DNA of 64,000 nucleotides from Diploptera punctata (lineage: Eukaryota > Arthropoda > Insecta > Blattodea > Blaberidae). This document shows, one piece after another, positions 1 to 10,834 of the stretch. The notes under the pieces are model-generated. The model saw only the letters and a program-made list of their open reading frames with translations. It was not told the DNA's origin and did no database searches. The position numbers and the translations under genes are program-made. Location: assembly GCA_030220185.1 (NCBI GenBank), contig JASPKZ010009904.1:35381-99380 (forward strand), given 5' to 3'. Positions within the stretch are counted from its first letter, which is position 1, and every line of letters begins with the position of its first letter.

Positions 1-61
1 CGTTTGTGACAAGATTCCTGGGTGAGGTTTTTATCATCTGTAAGACAATTTTAATGGTTAA
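1..61 (+). mobile_element. SINE family C, internal fragment
   Basis: Matches the body of SINE C just after the tRNA-like head: a GGGTGAGGTTTTTATC stretch followed by TGTAAGACAA, as in the complete copy at 59165-59511. Head and tail are missing; the window edge may cut it. Confidence 0.6.
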
Positions 62-63
62 GT

Positions 64-225
64 TCCTTTCTTCTAATTCCGAGAGTCGCGGGGTCAAACC
101 TGGCGGGGGTCGATAGATTTTTAGGACGAAAACATTCAAGGGACATTTTCCGGAAGAGGCTTTAAACCATGGATCCCGATCTGAAGATTTTGGGGCTCGT
201 AAAAGAACCTCAAGTTCGAATAAAA
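64..225 (+). mobile_element. SINE family B, 5'-truncated copy
   Basis: Homologous to the reverse complement of 27370-27560 and 36228-36408. It keeps the B-box-like GGGTCAAACCTGG, the GTCGATAGATTTTTAGG block and the CTGAAGATTTT..CTCGTAAA(A)GAACC block. The A-box half of the tRNA-like head is lost. It directly follows a SINE C fragment. Confidence 0.65.
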
Positions 226-814
226 AGGTATCTGAACAAAATTTAAGGAACTTTCATCCATCCGAATAGTCCTACCTTAGTCTCCTACCAGATGTCTCCT
301 CGAGGCGATGTACTTAACCACAATTTCATCGCTGACAAATTTAGGGAAATAAGCTTAATTAAAATTAGTCTGGTTAAGGGATTTCCCATTGGGCGAGTCA
401 ATATGTGTTGGTATTCTGAATTGTTCCTCAAAGTCTATGATTCACTTTGAATAACTCTACCACTAGTCAATTACGTATATAATTTGTAACAGTAATTATA
501 TGCTAAATTGTTGCAATTGTAGTATAGATTTGCCTTGACCGAAGAATGACAGTCATTAGGGTCAAGGACCTTGCATCAGTCATGCAGACATAAAAGTTAT
601 TTTTCCGTTTGTGAATCATTTCAACTTTTTGCGACATTTAGTGTGTACGTGACAATGATGTAACGTACAGTATGTTATGCCCTTAAACGTACAATGGATT
701 CTAACCAAACTAGTTTACCAGCCGGTGGCGCTTCAGAAATTCTTACCAATATTTCTTTGTCTTACCTTGAAAAAAATATAATGTGTAGAATTTTTTGATC
801 CAGTATTTATTGAA
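226..814. other. no recognisable feature
   Basis: AT-rich sequence without a plausible coding frame, and with no match that I can see to other parts of the window. Confidence 0.5.
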
Positions 815-925
815 GACGATTAGAGGATTTTTATAAAGAAATTGAGGAATTAATGCGACGTGAGAATATTAAGGAATCAATTAAAGTCTTAAGAATAAGA
901 TGGTTGGAACATGTTGAAGGAATGC
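815..925 (+). mobile_element. RTE-like LINE fragment
   Basis: A forward frame reads SLRIRWLEHVEGMQS, a decayed form of the LRWAGHVARM segment near the C-terminus of the RTE-like elements in this window. Only about 110 bp are recognisable. Confidence 0.5.
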
Positions 926-1055
926 AAAGTCCGTCACGCAGGGACTGCGTAAACTAAGGAATTCATCAGAAAATTGAATTAATGTTCCTATTTTACTGGT
1001 TTACGGAATATAGGCCTATATTTTGTTTAATTATTTCGTACTACATGTTCTATTA

Positions 1056-1360
1056 TGGGGGCACGCCGTAGCGTAGTGGTTAAGGTACTGCGCTACAAGC
1101 CAGAAGGTCGCAGGTTCAAGTCCCGGTGGGATCAGGATTTTTAAACTGACCCAAACTTTCTGGCGGCACTATGGCCCTGGGTTCGACTCAGCCTCTAACG
1201 GAAATGAGTACCAGATGCTTCTTCTGGGGGTAAAGGTGGCCGTCACGCAGGGCTAACAACCCGGCTGACATCAAGTGCCGATTGTCTAGAAAAAAGTGGG
1301 AGCCTTAACCTCCTACTACCCCAAGAGCCTCCTGAGGCCTGTCGTGGGATCACTTTACTT
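1056..1360 (+). mobile_element. SINE family A, copy 1 (full length)
   Basis: tRNA-derived SINE. The head carries an A-box-like TAGCGTAGTGG and a B-box-like GGTTCAAGTCC, i.e. an internal RNA polymerase III promoter. The body runs through CTGGCGGCACTATGG and GTCACGCAGGGCT and ends CTACTACCCCAAG..GGATCACTTTACTT. It is flanked by a 14-bp target duplication (TACATGTTCTATTA at 1042-1055 and 1361-1374), which defines both ends and shows insertion by LINE-type target-primed reverse transcription. Confidence 0.92.
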
Positions 1361-1672
1361 TACATGTTCTATTACATAGTAATACTGCATGTATTGTGTA
1401 CCTCCATGTTTATATGTTTGTACCTGTGGAGTTGTCTCTATTCTATTGTAGAGTATTGAAGTCTATTTTTATTATGCATTCTGTAAATGGTTTTAAGTGA
1501 TTTATTAGAAGATTTAGTTTAGGCCTATAATTTTTTTTTAATTTGACAAAATGGACTTCTGAGTGCCGCTTATTTAAAAGAGTCGGGCTACAGTGAAAAC
1601 AAAAAAAAAAGCGTAGTCGTGAGTTATTACCTAATTGCATATTGCTGTATAATAAATTAGACACCAATTTAA

Positions 1673-1974
1673 GGGGCACGGCGTAGGGTAGTGGTTAAGA
1701 TCTTCACGCTATAAGCCGGAATATCTAGGGTTCGAGCCCCGGTGGGGTCAGGATTTTTAAACTAACCCAAACCATCTGGCGGCACTATGGCCTTGGGATA
1801 GACTCGGCCTCTAATGTAATTGAGTGCCAAACGCTTGTTCTGGGGGTAAAGGCGACCGTCACGCAGGGATGACAACCCGGCTGACATTAAGTGCCCATTG
1901 TCTAGAAAAAGTGGAAGCCTTAACTTCCTACTACCCCAAGGCCTCCTATGGCCTGTAGTGGATCACTTTACCTT
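1673..1974 (+). mobile_element. SINE family A, copy 2 (full length)
   Basis: Same head, body and end as the copy at 1056-1360, about 300 bp downstream in the same orientation. It has its own 12-bp duplication, ACACCAATTTAA, at 1661-1672 and 1975-1986, so it is an independent insertion and not a segmental duplicate. Confidence 0.92.
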
Positions 1975-2139
1975 ACACCAATTTAAATATCTATCGATTT
2001 ATTTTCCATTACTTTTTAAAAATATTAAATAAATTAAACTGATATATCTTACAGAATACATTGCCAATTTAAGGGTTAATTATATTATTTGGTATACATT
2101 GTGAGGAACCAAAATGACGGTTACTGTAGTCAGTTTTAA

Positions 2140-2420
2140 TTTCGGGTTTCAGGTGAACCCAACTTCTATCGGTCTACTTCGCTGATTTGGATAATGTCTT
2201 CCTCGTTTTGATTTAATAGACTGAGTTTCATTATGAAACACTGAAAATTGTGACCGCTAGAGCGATTTTGAATTTTCTCCTCAGGTGAACTCCTACACCT
2301 AACGATACGATTTTGCTGGATAACGAACTTGACCTTACTTTTAAAAATTATTTGTTATATGCCAAGTTTAGTTTCGATAAGATAATAATGGCGTCTGTTA
2401 GAGCTATAACACACACGCAT
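2140..2420 (+). repeat. dispersed repeat R8, copy 1
   Basis: Shares AAAATTGTGACCGCTAGAGC, then CAGGTGAACTC and CGATTTTGCTGG, with 11985-12125 (+) and, inverted and weaker, with 17035-17320. No coding frame. In the other two places it lies next to the tRNA-like family G, so it is probably one module of a larger composite element. Confidence 0.5.
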
Positions 2421-2599
2421 ACACAATATTTTACCATCCCAAGTATAACCGAAATGATATATATATATAATCTTTGATAGAAACTTTTTCAGATAGATAT
2501 ATGGATCATTTTTGAAGAAATGGCACCTGAATTATAATTATTAACGACGAATTTTATGCGATGTACAAATCATCTGTTATATTTACAGTAATTAATACA

Positions 2600-2765
2600 A
2601 TATCATTAGTACAAAAACCAGAGGTAGACCGAAGAAAAGACGGAGAGATGATGTAATTGAAGATATAAAAAAGTTAGAAATAAGAAAGTGGCCAAGGCTA
2701 ATCCAAAATCGTAACGAATGGCGGAAAATTGTTGAGAAGGTCAAAATTTCTACGACGTTGTAGCA
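2600..2765 (+). mobile_element. LINE 3'-end fragment
   Basis: A forward frame reads RGRPKKRRRDDVIEDIKKLE.. then RNEWRKIVEKVK and a stop. This is the usual C-terminal tail of RTE-like ORF2 proteins (GRPRxRWxDDIxxDL, then RxxWRxIVxxAK). Everything upstream, including the reverse transcriptase, is absent. Confidence 0.7.
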
Positions 2766-2789
2766 TTTACTCGAGAAGAAGATTATAAA

Positions 2790-3244
2790 ATAGACTAAGG
2801 TAGGGAGAACATACTCATAGGACGAGTAACACAAATTTTGTCATAAAATTACAGGTAAATGAACAGTTGAAAAACTATATTCTCATTGGATTGATAGAGC
2901 TGTGTAGGAATTAGGAGATTGGCGATAATTAATTATTGGAATGTGTCCAGGGATATATCGGCTTGGACGAGAGTCTTAGGGAAGAATAATGGTTATTCTG
3001 GGGTGCAATGCCATTTATAACGGTGATTGATCAAAAAACATAATGTTAGTTCTGTGGATAATTTTGGTGTTTTCACTTAGCAAGTCTGTAATACAAAGTC
3101 AACCTTGGCATGAATGTTTTTGTTTCATTACTAAGTGTATGTTATCTTTTGAGATAATCCTAAATCTCGCCGACGATGGATCCCCGATCCTGTAAAAACT
3201 GCTAACAGATTATGAAACTGAAAGATGTAAAGCTGACAAGCATA
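2790..3244. other. no recognisable feature
   Basis: AT-rich filler between a LINE tail and a MITE. No frame or repeat identified. Confidence 0.4.
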
Positions 3245-3611
3245 AAGCGGCCCCTACACGATCAATATTTACGTCAACATATTGCTCAAAAATTGACGTT
3301 ATACAGTAATATTGAGTGTCTGTAGATCACATTGAAAGATTGCGCAACATATTGAGTCAATCAAAAGCAGTTTTGATTTTTATTGTGCAATCTAGTAAAT
3401 ATTGCGTCATATGTTGGCAATATTGCGCAATACTATTTCAGTTCTTTGTTCTGTCTTCTTATTATTCCCCATGTTGACTGCACAAGTATCACTCACAAAC
3501 TAATTTATTGAGCAATAATATTGCACCGTGTGGGTTGGTCAAGTAATAGTACTATTGTACAAAATACTGTGCAATATATTGACGTAAATATAGATCGTGT
3601 AGGGGCCGCTT
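3245..3611. mobile_element. MITE with ~41-bp inverted ends (CGGCCCCTACACGATC)
   Basis: A 367-bp element whose ends are inverted copies of AAGCGGCCCCTACACGATC followed by ATATTTACGTCAA, with about two mismatches in 41 bp. The interior is rich in short ATTG/GCAAT palindromes (ATTGCGCAATATTG) and has no coding frame. I could not define a clean target duplication, so the superfamily is open; the GGCCCCTA ends and lack of a TA duplication argue against Tc1/mariner. Confidence 0.8.
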
Positions 3612-3629
3612 CACATGTCAGTTGTGGAT

Positions 3630-4280
3630 TGTAGTGACTATTTAATTCCTGCCCCAAATGGGAGTCAATGACCAATCACGTTCAATGAATTTTGTTTTAC
3701 AACCAATCACAGTCGTGTTTCACCTCGGAAATTATCGATTTTTGTTTATCATATTAAAGCAAGCTCCTCCTTTTTAATATTCTGAACAGGTCAGACCATA
3801 TTTTGCAGTGACTGATTTTCTAACAAATACGTCGAATATAACAAATAATGAACAGATTCCTTCGAACTACACATTTGATAATTGAGTGTTCAATAATTGA
3901 GTTTTTAAATAATGATTTTACTGAGTTGTTTCCTAAAAAAATAATTAATAACCTATAATGTTGGTTATAATTATACAGTTTAATGTGTTTCATTTTTTCT
4001 CTACTAGGATGCATTCTTATAATATTGCGATCCTATTTGGCAATAAATATGATCTAGTTGCAGTGCATGAACAAATGAAACATACAAACGTTTCTCGTTT
4101 GTTTTCAGACATCGCCGTTTACATTAAATATATAAATATTTAAAAAAACTATATTTACATAATGATTTATGAGTAAACACTTATAATTTTATTCGTTAAA
4201 TAGTCCTAACAAATGCCACTCTTGATTTCCAAATTTTGTAGATAAATTGGAAATCACTCGTGGCATTACATATGCTAATT
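3630..4280 (+). repeat. dispersed repeat R3, copy 1
   Basis: About 600 bp aligning in direct orientation to 63425-64000. Shared blocks include TTTTTAATATTCTGAACAGG, AATAATGAACAGATTCCTTC, CAATATTGCGATCCTATTTG and AGTCCTAACAAATGCCACTC. A short forward frame at 3958-4143 is not kept in the second copy, so it is not a gene. The 3' part holds the hairpin annotated at 4211-4269. Confidence 0.8.
4211..4269. repeat. ~25-bp stem hairpin inside R3
   Basis: AATGCCACTCTTGATTTCC and, after a short loop, GGAAATCACTCGTGGCATT pair as an imperfect inverted repeat. The second R3 copy is cut by the window end inside the same hairpin. It may be an element terminus. Confidence 0.65.
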
Positions 4281-4590
4281 CCTATCGTTGTAATTATATT
4301 GTATTCATCAAAGTTCGATCAAATATAGTAGAACATTTTTACAAATCCGGGGGTAGATTGGAAGTTAAACTGTCTAGACAATCGACATGAGATATCATCA
4401 CCAGGGTTAGAATTTTTAATGGGCCATTTTCCCTTTTTGTGGAAAGGAAATATCCCTTTTTAAGGTTTTTAACCATAAACACACTACTCTTCATATTAGT
4501 TATACATTTTACACGAATTATATTTTTTGTCCAATTTCACCAGGTTGTTTTTTTATGATGTTTGTGGCTTTTTCCCCTGGTATTTTTTTT

Positions 4591-4816
4591 TTTTAGGTTG
4601 GGGTACCTGGAAGGCGGAATTACTTTACCCCGATGATATGATGTGTGGTAAATGATAATGAAATGGCAGGAGAGTTCTTAACCTATACTTGACCTAAATT
4701 CGAGACCATGGACAATCTCAGGAATAATTCTCTATAAAGAAAAATTCTTACGCTCTGGCCGCAAATCAAACCCTGGACCTCACGAACAGTAGTCTGAACG
4801 CTGACCACTAGTCCAA
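4591..4816 (-). mobile_element. decayed tRNA-derived SINE with a C2-type tail
   Basis: Read on the minus strand, 4816-4740 has a degenerate tRNA-like head with a B-box-like AGGGTTTGATTTG. 4680-4591 matches the tail of SINE C2 (CACATCATATCATCGGGGTA, then CCGCCTTCCAGG and CCCCAACCT). The head is not the SINE C head, so this is another head/tail combination. Confidence 0.5.
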
Positions 4817-5057
4817 ATAATAATATAAGAGTCATGGAAATGCCGATTTTTCTTATCTGAATGTTTAATATGAGTATGACGCTTTCCTGTAACCTAATTT
4901 ACTATGAAAGTGGATCAAGTCCACAATTTATTCTGTTGAGAACAACTGATATAAAATTAATTGCAGATAAACAATTAAATATTATCTTACCTAACTAGAA
5001 TTACTTAATCTAACCTAATCTAAAATAATGTAGCTTAATCCAACCAAACTTAATCTA

Positions 5058-5110
5058 ACGTAGCCTATTTGTTATTTATTTAGCAAGTTTTACAATGTTT
5101 TATAACATTT
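5058..5110 (-). mobile_element. older LINE, 3' tail split off by a nested LINE
   Basis: Read on the minus strand, the sequence ends in AAATAAATAAC-type simple sequence, like the tail at about 25985-26050. It is continuous with 8083-8540 once the 5111-8082 insertion and one copy of its duplication are removed. Confidence 0.6.
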
Positions 5111-8082
5111 CTCTCTCTCTATCTTCGGGTTTTTACAGCTGCTGCCGTCTTCCCGTGCCAAACCTCCAAAGCCTACGGTCTTGGGCATCTTCGATGCTTA
5201 GCCCTCTAGCTTGCATTACTGTCTTCATGTTTTCCTTCCATGTTAACCTTGGTCTTCCTCTTTTCTTCTTTCTGTTAGGATGCCATTCATATAGTTGCTT
5301 CGGCCATCGCTCATCTTCCATTCTTAAAACATGTCCTAACCACTTTAATTCCTTATCCTCAATTCTTTCAATTATGCTTTCTTCTTGCTTCCATTTTGTT
5401 TCTAATTTCCTTATTTGTGACACGTTCTAATTTAGACTTTCTGGCACTTCTTCGTAAATAATCCATTTCTAGAGCTATTAGTCTATTCTTGTAGTACTTA
5501 TTGATTGTCCATACCTCACTTCCGTACATTGCAACAGATTCCACCAATGTTTTACCAATATATTTTTTTGTGTCTTTCCAAATATGCTTATCCCACCATA
5601 TGGAATTTAATGATGATATTATTTTGCTACTCAATTCAATTCTATGTTTTATGTTCTCTTTGCCTATACCTTCGATGTTATCCATAATCATTCCCAAATA
5701 TTTAGTTTGTTTCACTTGCTTTATTTGGATTCCATCTTCCAATACTAAGTTTTCTCTTTCATTGCTATTTATTGCCAGATATTCTGTTTTTTGTAAATTT
5801 ACTGTGAGACCCCATGATTCATATGTGCTTTTCAACCTTTTTATCATGAATTCCATATCAAAATTGTCTTGCGCTAAAACCAGTTGATCATCGGCAAATT
5901 GTAATGTCAGCAAAAATCTATTGCCTATTGGGATCCCCATACCTTTGCAGCTTTGTTTCCATTTCGTTAATATAAATTCTACATAAATATTAAATAAATT
6001 GGTGATAGACTGCACCCTTGTTTCAATCCCTTTGAGGTGTTTATAGGATTAGACATTATATTTCCCATTTTAACATAAGCGGAGTTATCTTTATAGGTTT
6101 GTTTAATAATTTCTATTAGGTTTCTGTCAATATTGTATTTCTCCAATACTTCCCATAATTTGTTCCTCGGAATTGAGTCATAAGCTTTCTCTAAATCTAT
6201 CATTGTCAAATGGGTTTCTTCTCCAACTGCAGTCCGTTTTTCAATTAACTGTTGTATTGCAAATATATTGTCAACACATGACCTTCCTGGTCTGAATCCA
6301 TTTTGATCTTCTCCTAATTTGTCTTTAACATCTTTTTGTAACTTTGTTTTTAATAACTTCGTAAATATTCTATATAATGTGTTATTATATACTTAGTCCT
6401 CTGTAGTTTTTTGCGTCTCTTCTATCGCCCTTCTTGTATATTGGTACTATGTAGCTTATTTTCCATTCATCAGGAATCTTCTGTATTGCAATGCACTTAT
6501 TATACAAGTCCCTCAATCTACCTATTAAATTTTTTGGGCCATATTTAATTAACTCATTTGGTATGTTTCCCGGCCCTGGTGCCTTTTTATTCTTTAGGGT
6601 TTGAATTTCTAATTCTATATCTATTGTATCAAATTCCAGGGCGTTCATTTCTATGGATGGATTTTCTGTTGTTTCCATAAACTCATTTCTAGTTTCTGAC
6701 AGTAAAGCTTTGTAATGTTTTTCTGCGTCTGATTTTGCTAACAAATTTATCTTGCTGGGTCCTTGGTTGGTTTTCAGTGTTTTTAGAAATCTCCATACTT
6801 CTGATGATTGTGATCCTCCTATATAACTTTCTATTTCTTGGCATTTGCTTTTCCATAATTTGTTTTTTTCTTCTATCACTTTCCTTTTAACTTTGGCGTT
6901 TGTTCTCTTGTATTCTATCCAATTTTCTGTTGTTTTATTTGCCAACCATTCTAAGTAGCATTTTTTCTTCTTTTTGGTTAATTCTTCAATATCATCATTC
7001 CACCAATCTTGGGTATTTTGTTTTTTATTTATTGTGCCTAATGCTTCTTTTGCTGCCGAATGTATTATTTCCTTTAATTGATTATATTCTTCTTCTATGT
7101 CTTCCTTGTAATCCAAATTCTCAATTTTAATCCTCAGTCTTTCTTTATATAAGTTTTTGATACTATCCTGATTAAATAAATACAGTTTAAATTTTTCTTC
7201 CTGCTTCGGTTGCATTGTTGATTCCCTTGCTTCATCATGCACTTTTTTCCCTGTAGGGAATTTGGGGATGATCTGTGCTGTGAGTAGATAGTGGTCAGAA
7301 CCACAATTTGCTCCTCTTTTAAAACCCTTGAGTCCTTAATAAATAAGGAAGTATTTTGCTTTACAATTATGTAGTCTATTATTGATTTCTGATTGAGACT
7401 AGGTCGTTCCCAAGTAAATTTATGAATATCCTTATGGTCGAAAAATGTGTTTACTATCTTTAATTTATGTTGTTTGCACATCTCTATGATTCTATTTCCA
7501 TTATCGTTGACTTCTTGTTCCCCATATTTTCCTACTGCTTCATCATTGTTTCTTCTACCCACTTTCCCATTTAAATCTCCCATTAGTATTAATTCTTCAT
7601 TACTTCGTATTTTCTCTATTTGTTCCACTAATACTGAATAGTACTTTTCTTTCTGACACTGTGCCAGCATCATCTGTTGGTACGTAGACTGCTAAGAACA
7701 CCATTGTTCTTCCATAAGCTTCATTTTAATCTTTAGGCATCTTTCATTAATATGTTCATATTCTGTTATGTTTTTACTGTATTTCTTTTTTTACAAACAT
7801 TGATACTCCTGCTTTAGCTCTTTTTGATTTATTTACACCTGACCAAAAATGTATGTAGTTTCCTAAATATGAATTTCCCGATCCTTTCTTTTTTGTTTCC
7901 GTCACTGCTGCAATATCTATATTGTTCTGGAATAATTCTCCTGCTACTTCATTAATTTTGTTTCTAATTCCTCGTACATTCCACGTGCCTATATTCAATG
8001 TCCGTTTTCGTTGCTTTTGTCTTTCATACTTTTTCCGTCCGGCTTTGATTGATTTGGTCTTTTAGCATTTTGTTTTTTTTCT
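5111..8082 (-). mobile_element. RTE-like non-LTR retrotransposon, near full length, inactive
   Basis: A 2,972-bp insertion flanked by a 17-bp target duplication (AATGTTTTATAACATTT at 5094-5110 and 8083-8099), which marks both ends. On the minus strand the order is endonuclease, reverse transcriptase, then a C-terminal tail, as in RTE-type LINEs of about 3 kb. The frame is broken at several points, so it cannot make a working protein. It sits inside an older LINE of the same orientation (5058-5110 and 8083-8540). Confidence 0.88.
5133..7998 (-). pseudogene. LINE ORF2 remains: AP endonuclease + reverse transcriptase
   Basis: The protein would nick target DNA and copy its own RNA at the nick. 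Pieces in order on the minus strand: 7998-7774 starts MNIGTWNVRGI and holds AVTETKKKGSG, the endonuclease N-terminus; 7673-7134 holds LMGDLNGKVGRRN and STIDYI-like IIDYIIV, the rest of the endonuclease; 7242-6385 runs through a lysine-rich linker to KNKKAPGPGNIPNELIKYG and DEWKISYIVPIYKKGDRRD.NYRGLSI, the first reverse-transcriptase blocks; 6209-5979 has DLEKAYDSIPRNKLW and GLKQGCSLSP; 6015-5368 has the catalytic FADDQ, LTVNLQKTEYL and KYLGM; 5423-5133 has LKWLGHVLRMEDERWPKQLY and a GRPRLTWKENM tail. At least five frame breaks join these pieces. No zinc-finger ORF1 is seen. RTE assignment is from domain order and the tail, not from a tree. Confidence 0.85.
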
Positions 8083-8540
8083 AATGTTTTATAACATTTG
8101 CTACCCCAAATTAATATATTGTAATTTTATAATTCCCCTCCATTTCTCTCTGTCATTCCAGTCTCCATCGTCCAATCCCTTTTCCCTCATGTTGCTCAGA
8201 ACATCATAAATCCATGATTTTTTCGCCGTCCTCTTCGTCTTCTACCAAGTGGCACACGTTCTAGTATTCTTGTTGGAAATTTGTCTTCTGTCATTCTTTT
8301 GACATAACCATGCCATTTTATTTTTATTTTTTAAATTGATATCAACAACTGAAGTTTGAACATTCATCTTTCGTTTAATTATACTGTTTCTTTTTTATCT
8401 CATCTATAATTTCAGGCTGAACGGCTCCTAAAATCCATTTCTGCAGAATTTAATTTACTTATTTTTCTAGATTTTTAATTCCCATGTTCCTGCACCATAT
8501 GTCATTGTACTCATTATTGTATTAAAAATGTTTGCTTAAT
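8083..8540 (-). mobile_element. older LINE, C-terminal region
   Basis: The minus strand encodes a decayed KWHGYVKRMTEDKFPTRILE-like stretch, then GRRRRG and DDGDWNDREKWRGII, the standard LINE C-terminal tail. It is interrupted at its 3' end by the 5111-8082 LINE. A related piece is at 25985-26104. Confidence 0.7.
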
Positions 8541-8589
8541 GTAACTTTTGAAATTTATTAAATTTTCAATTCCACTACATTTCAGGACA

Positions 8590-8900
8590 AACGTTTCACT
8601 ATCTCTAATTCACTGGCACTATCGAACCCGTAGGTTCGAGCAGATATGAGATCTCCATACATCCCTATCCTGAGCTAATGTTTTCCGATCATCCCCTGTA
8701 TAATATACTTCCCTTCTATCATGGTTTAATGTTTTTCTCCCACCTCATTCTTGGTCTACCTACTGGGCGTTTTCCCCTCTGGTTTTCCTATAATCTTCCA
8801 TGCCCCTCTTCCATTCCCCATTAATGTCACATGTCTTGCCCATCGCAATGTACGAGACTTAACTGTTCTTAACATTTTTAATCTAACTTTAAGGATAATT
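8590..8900 (-). mobile_element. RTE-like (MNLRVR family) 3' fragment
   Basis: On the minus strand it matches the 3' end of the element at 14573-15463: the GHV.LMGNGRGAWKII segment, a GRPRMRWEKNIKP-like stretch and the conserved CCTACGGGTTCGATAGTGCC just after the stop. Several frame breaks; the rest of the element is missing. Confidence 0.75.
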
Positions 8901-8949
8901 AAATCAGATTTTCAACTTTACAGACAGTCCTGAATCTGCAAAATGGGAA

Positions 8950-9227
8950 CGAAAATGCTGCTTGTCTGGAAATGACGGAGGGAACTGAATGGATATAGAA
9001 ATGATCCTTGGATGGAATGACGCATGACTCAAAAGTACTTCTTCTTCAAATTGTCTATTCCGCCCCACAGTTGTTCTGTCCATATTTTTCACTGGCCTTC
9101 CTACATTCCTTGAACCTCTTTGGCTTGTAGTTAAATGCTGCTTTTGGTAATCTTGTTACATTCATTCTTTCTACATGTCTAGACAATTTATTTCTATATT
9201 CTTTGATTTTATCATTCTATATATATA
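8950..9227 (-). mobile_element. LINE C-terminal fragment (3' half, split by a Tc1 insertion)
   Basis: The minus strand reads DKIKEYRNKLSRHVERM, NVTRLPKAAFNYKPK and a shifted VGRPVKNMDRT, the same C-terminal region as the LINE at 27625-29620. Its upstream half lies at 10835-11020 on the other side of the Tc1 element and an AT microsatellite. Confidence 0.7.
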
Positions 9228-10773
9228 CACTGCTCAAAACAATCAGAGGAACACTATGAGATATGCAAATATTTTTCAATTGGATAAAGGTACAAACATG
9301 AAATTAATGAAGTACATTATTTATGGTTATTTATTTATTTATTTATTGCTCATGTCAGTAAAAACAAATGAATAACGCTGACAATTAACTTTTCAAATAA
9401 TTCCGCTATGTAAGCAATTGAATCTTGTGCTTATTTTTCAAAGTTAAACACTCGTTATATAGAGTTAGTATCGTGTATCGCCTCCACGACATTCGATGAC
9501 AGTTTGGCACCTTCGTGGCATGCTCCCAATAAGATTCTGGATTTCCTCTTGCGGGATATTCTCCCATTCCTCCTTCAGAGCATCTCCAAGTTGCTGCAGA
9601 GTTTGTGGAGCTTGATGTCGGTTCCTGACCTTCCTGTCTAGAAGATCCCACAAGTGTTCAATAGGGTTGAGGTCTGGGCTGACCGCTGGCCACTCCATTA
9701 CCTCAATTTCATTCCTCCTTAGGAAATCCTTGGTGACAGCCGCAGAATGTGCCCTGGCATTATCCTGCATAAACAGAAATCCAGGGCCTACTCCAATGGC
9801 AGCAGGTTCTACAAGCTCTTCCAGAACGTGCTCGATATACCGGACAGCATTCAGTCGCTGGGGAACAAGTACAAGGTCCGTACGATTGTTTTACATAACT
9901 CCGGCCCACACCATTATGGAACCTCCTCCGAATCTACCAATTTCCTGTACAGCCACTGCAGAAAATCTTTCTCCTGGCCGTCCCCACACCCTGAATCGAG
10001 CATCACAACGTGTAAGACGATACCTGGATTCGTCCGAGGAGAGCACAGACTCCCACTGGTTCAGGTTCCAATCACCATGGTTTTCAGCATACGTACGTCT
10101 TGCTGCCTTATGCCCATTTGTAAAGAGTGGTTTTTTAACGGGCCTTTTTGGACGAATATTCTCTTTCCTTAATCTGTTCCTTATGGTTTGGTCTGAAACC
10201 CGGATTCCGGAAGCCATATGAAGGTCATTCTGCAGGTCTTTTGCAGTTCTTGTACGCTGTCGAAGAGCAGAAAGAACAACGTATCTCTCATCCTGGGGGC
10301 TTGTTTTAATTTACGGCCCTGGCCACGTCTTCTACAATACTGACCTGTCTCTCTGTGCCTGTTGCGTAACCTGGACACAACGGAAGGAGAAACCCCAAGC
10401 TCTCTAGCCACTTGTCGCAGAGATTGACCTTGTCGTAAAAGATGTAGAGCATGAGACACTTCAAACTCATTTAAATGCCTCATTTTGTCAGAGACTTCAA
10501 TAAACAAGGCAATAATCAACATTTGTCACTATAGCAACATCAGGAAGCTTACCAATTAGAAGTGGCCAGTGCCTTCCAAAATAAAAAAAAATTCTCTATA
10601 TTTGTTATTTGAGGTAATTTCTCTGTATTTAGGTCAAGGATCTTTAAAATTTGTATCCTATGATAAAATTATTAATTCAATTTACATATTGTCCAACTTT
10701 CAGCATCACAGCTTTAAAAAACAATTACTTATTCAATTTATTTCAAGTGTTCCTCTAATTGTTTTGAGCAGTG
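9228..10773 (-). mobile_element. Tc1-like DNA transposon, 1546 bp
   Basis: Ends are inverted repeats beginning CACTGCTCAAAACAAT, 28 bp with one mismatch, flanked by TA at 9226-9227 and 10774-10775. The length is that of a complete Tc1-type element. It lies within AT-repeat DNA inside a LINE fragment, which it splits. Confidence 0.93.
9465..10483 (-). pseudogene. Tc1-type DD34E transposase, frameshifted
   Basis: Cut-and-paste transposase that would bind the element's ends and join them at TA. The start is MRHLNEFEVSHALHL at 10483, matching the N-terminal paired-like helix-turn-helix (LRQVARELGVSPSVVSRL). A shift near 10280 leads to a second piece (10217-9891) with VSDQTIRNRLRKENIRPKRP, SSDESRY (first catalytic Asp) and GGSIMVWAGVM. 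A second shift leads to 9770-9465 with MQDNARAH (second Asp) and SPDLNPIEHLWD (Glu). I count 34 residues between the second Asp and the Glu, hence DD34E. The catalytic residues are all present, but the two shifts make it a pseudogene. Confidence 0.9.
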
Positions 10774-10778
10774 TATAG

Positions 10779-10780
<2 letters not shown>

Positions 10781-10825
<45 letters not shown>
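10781..10825. repeat. (TA)n microsatellite
   Basis: About 45 bp of alternating TA next to the right end of the Tc1 element. A short AT run also precedes its left end, so the element inserted into an AT microsatellite. Confidence 0.95.
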
Positions 10826-10828
<3 letters not shown>

Positions 10829-10834
10829 ACTCTG

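Noticed and set aside
4985..5060. Telomeric CCTAA/TTAGG repeats
   Set aside because: Only scattered TAACCTAATCTAA-like words occur, not tandem pentamers. The similar words at 62790-62950 belong to the R2 minisatellite.
5095..5887. Plus-strand frames of 111 and 128 codons
   Set aside because: They lie antisense to the LINE reverse transcriptase on the minus strand, which has recognisable motifs (FADD, KYLGM).
9667..10221. Plus-strand frame of 184 codons
   Set aside because: It is antisense to the Tc1 transposase, whose catalytic motifs are on the minus strand.
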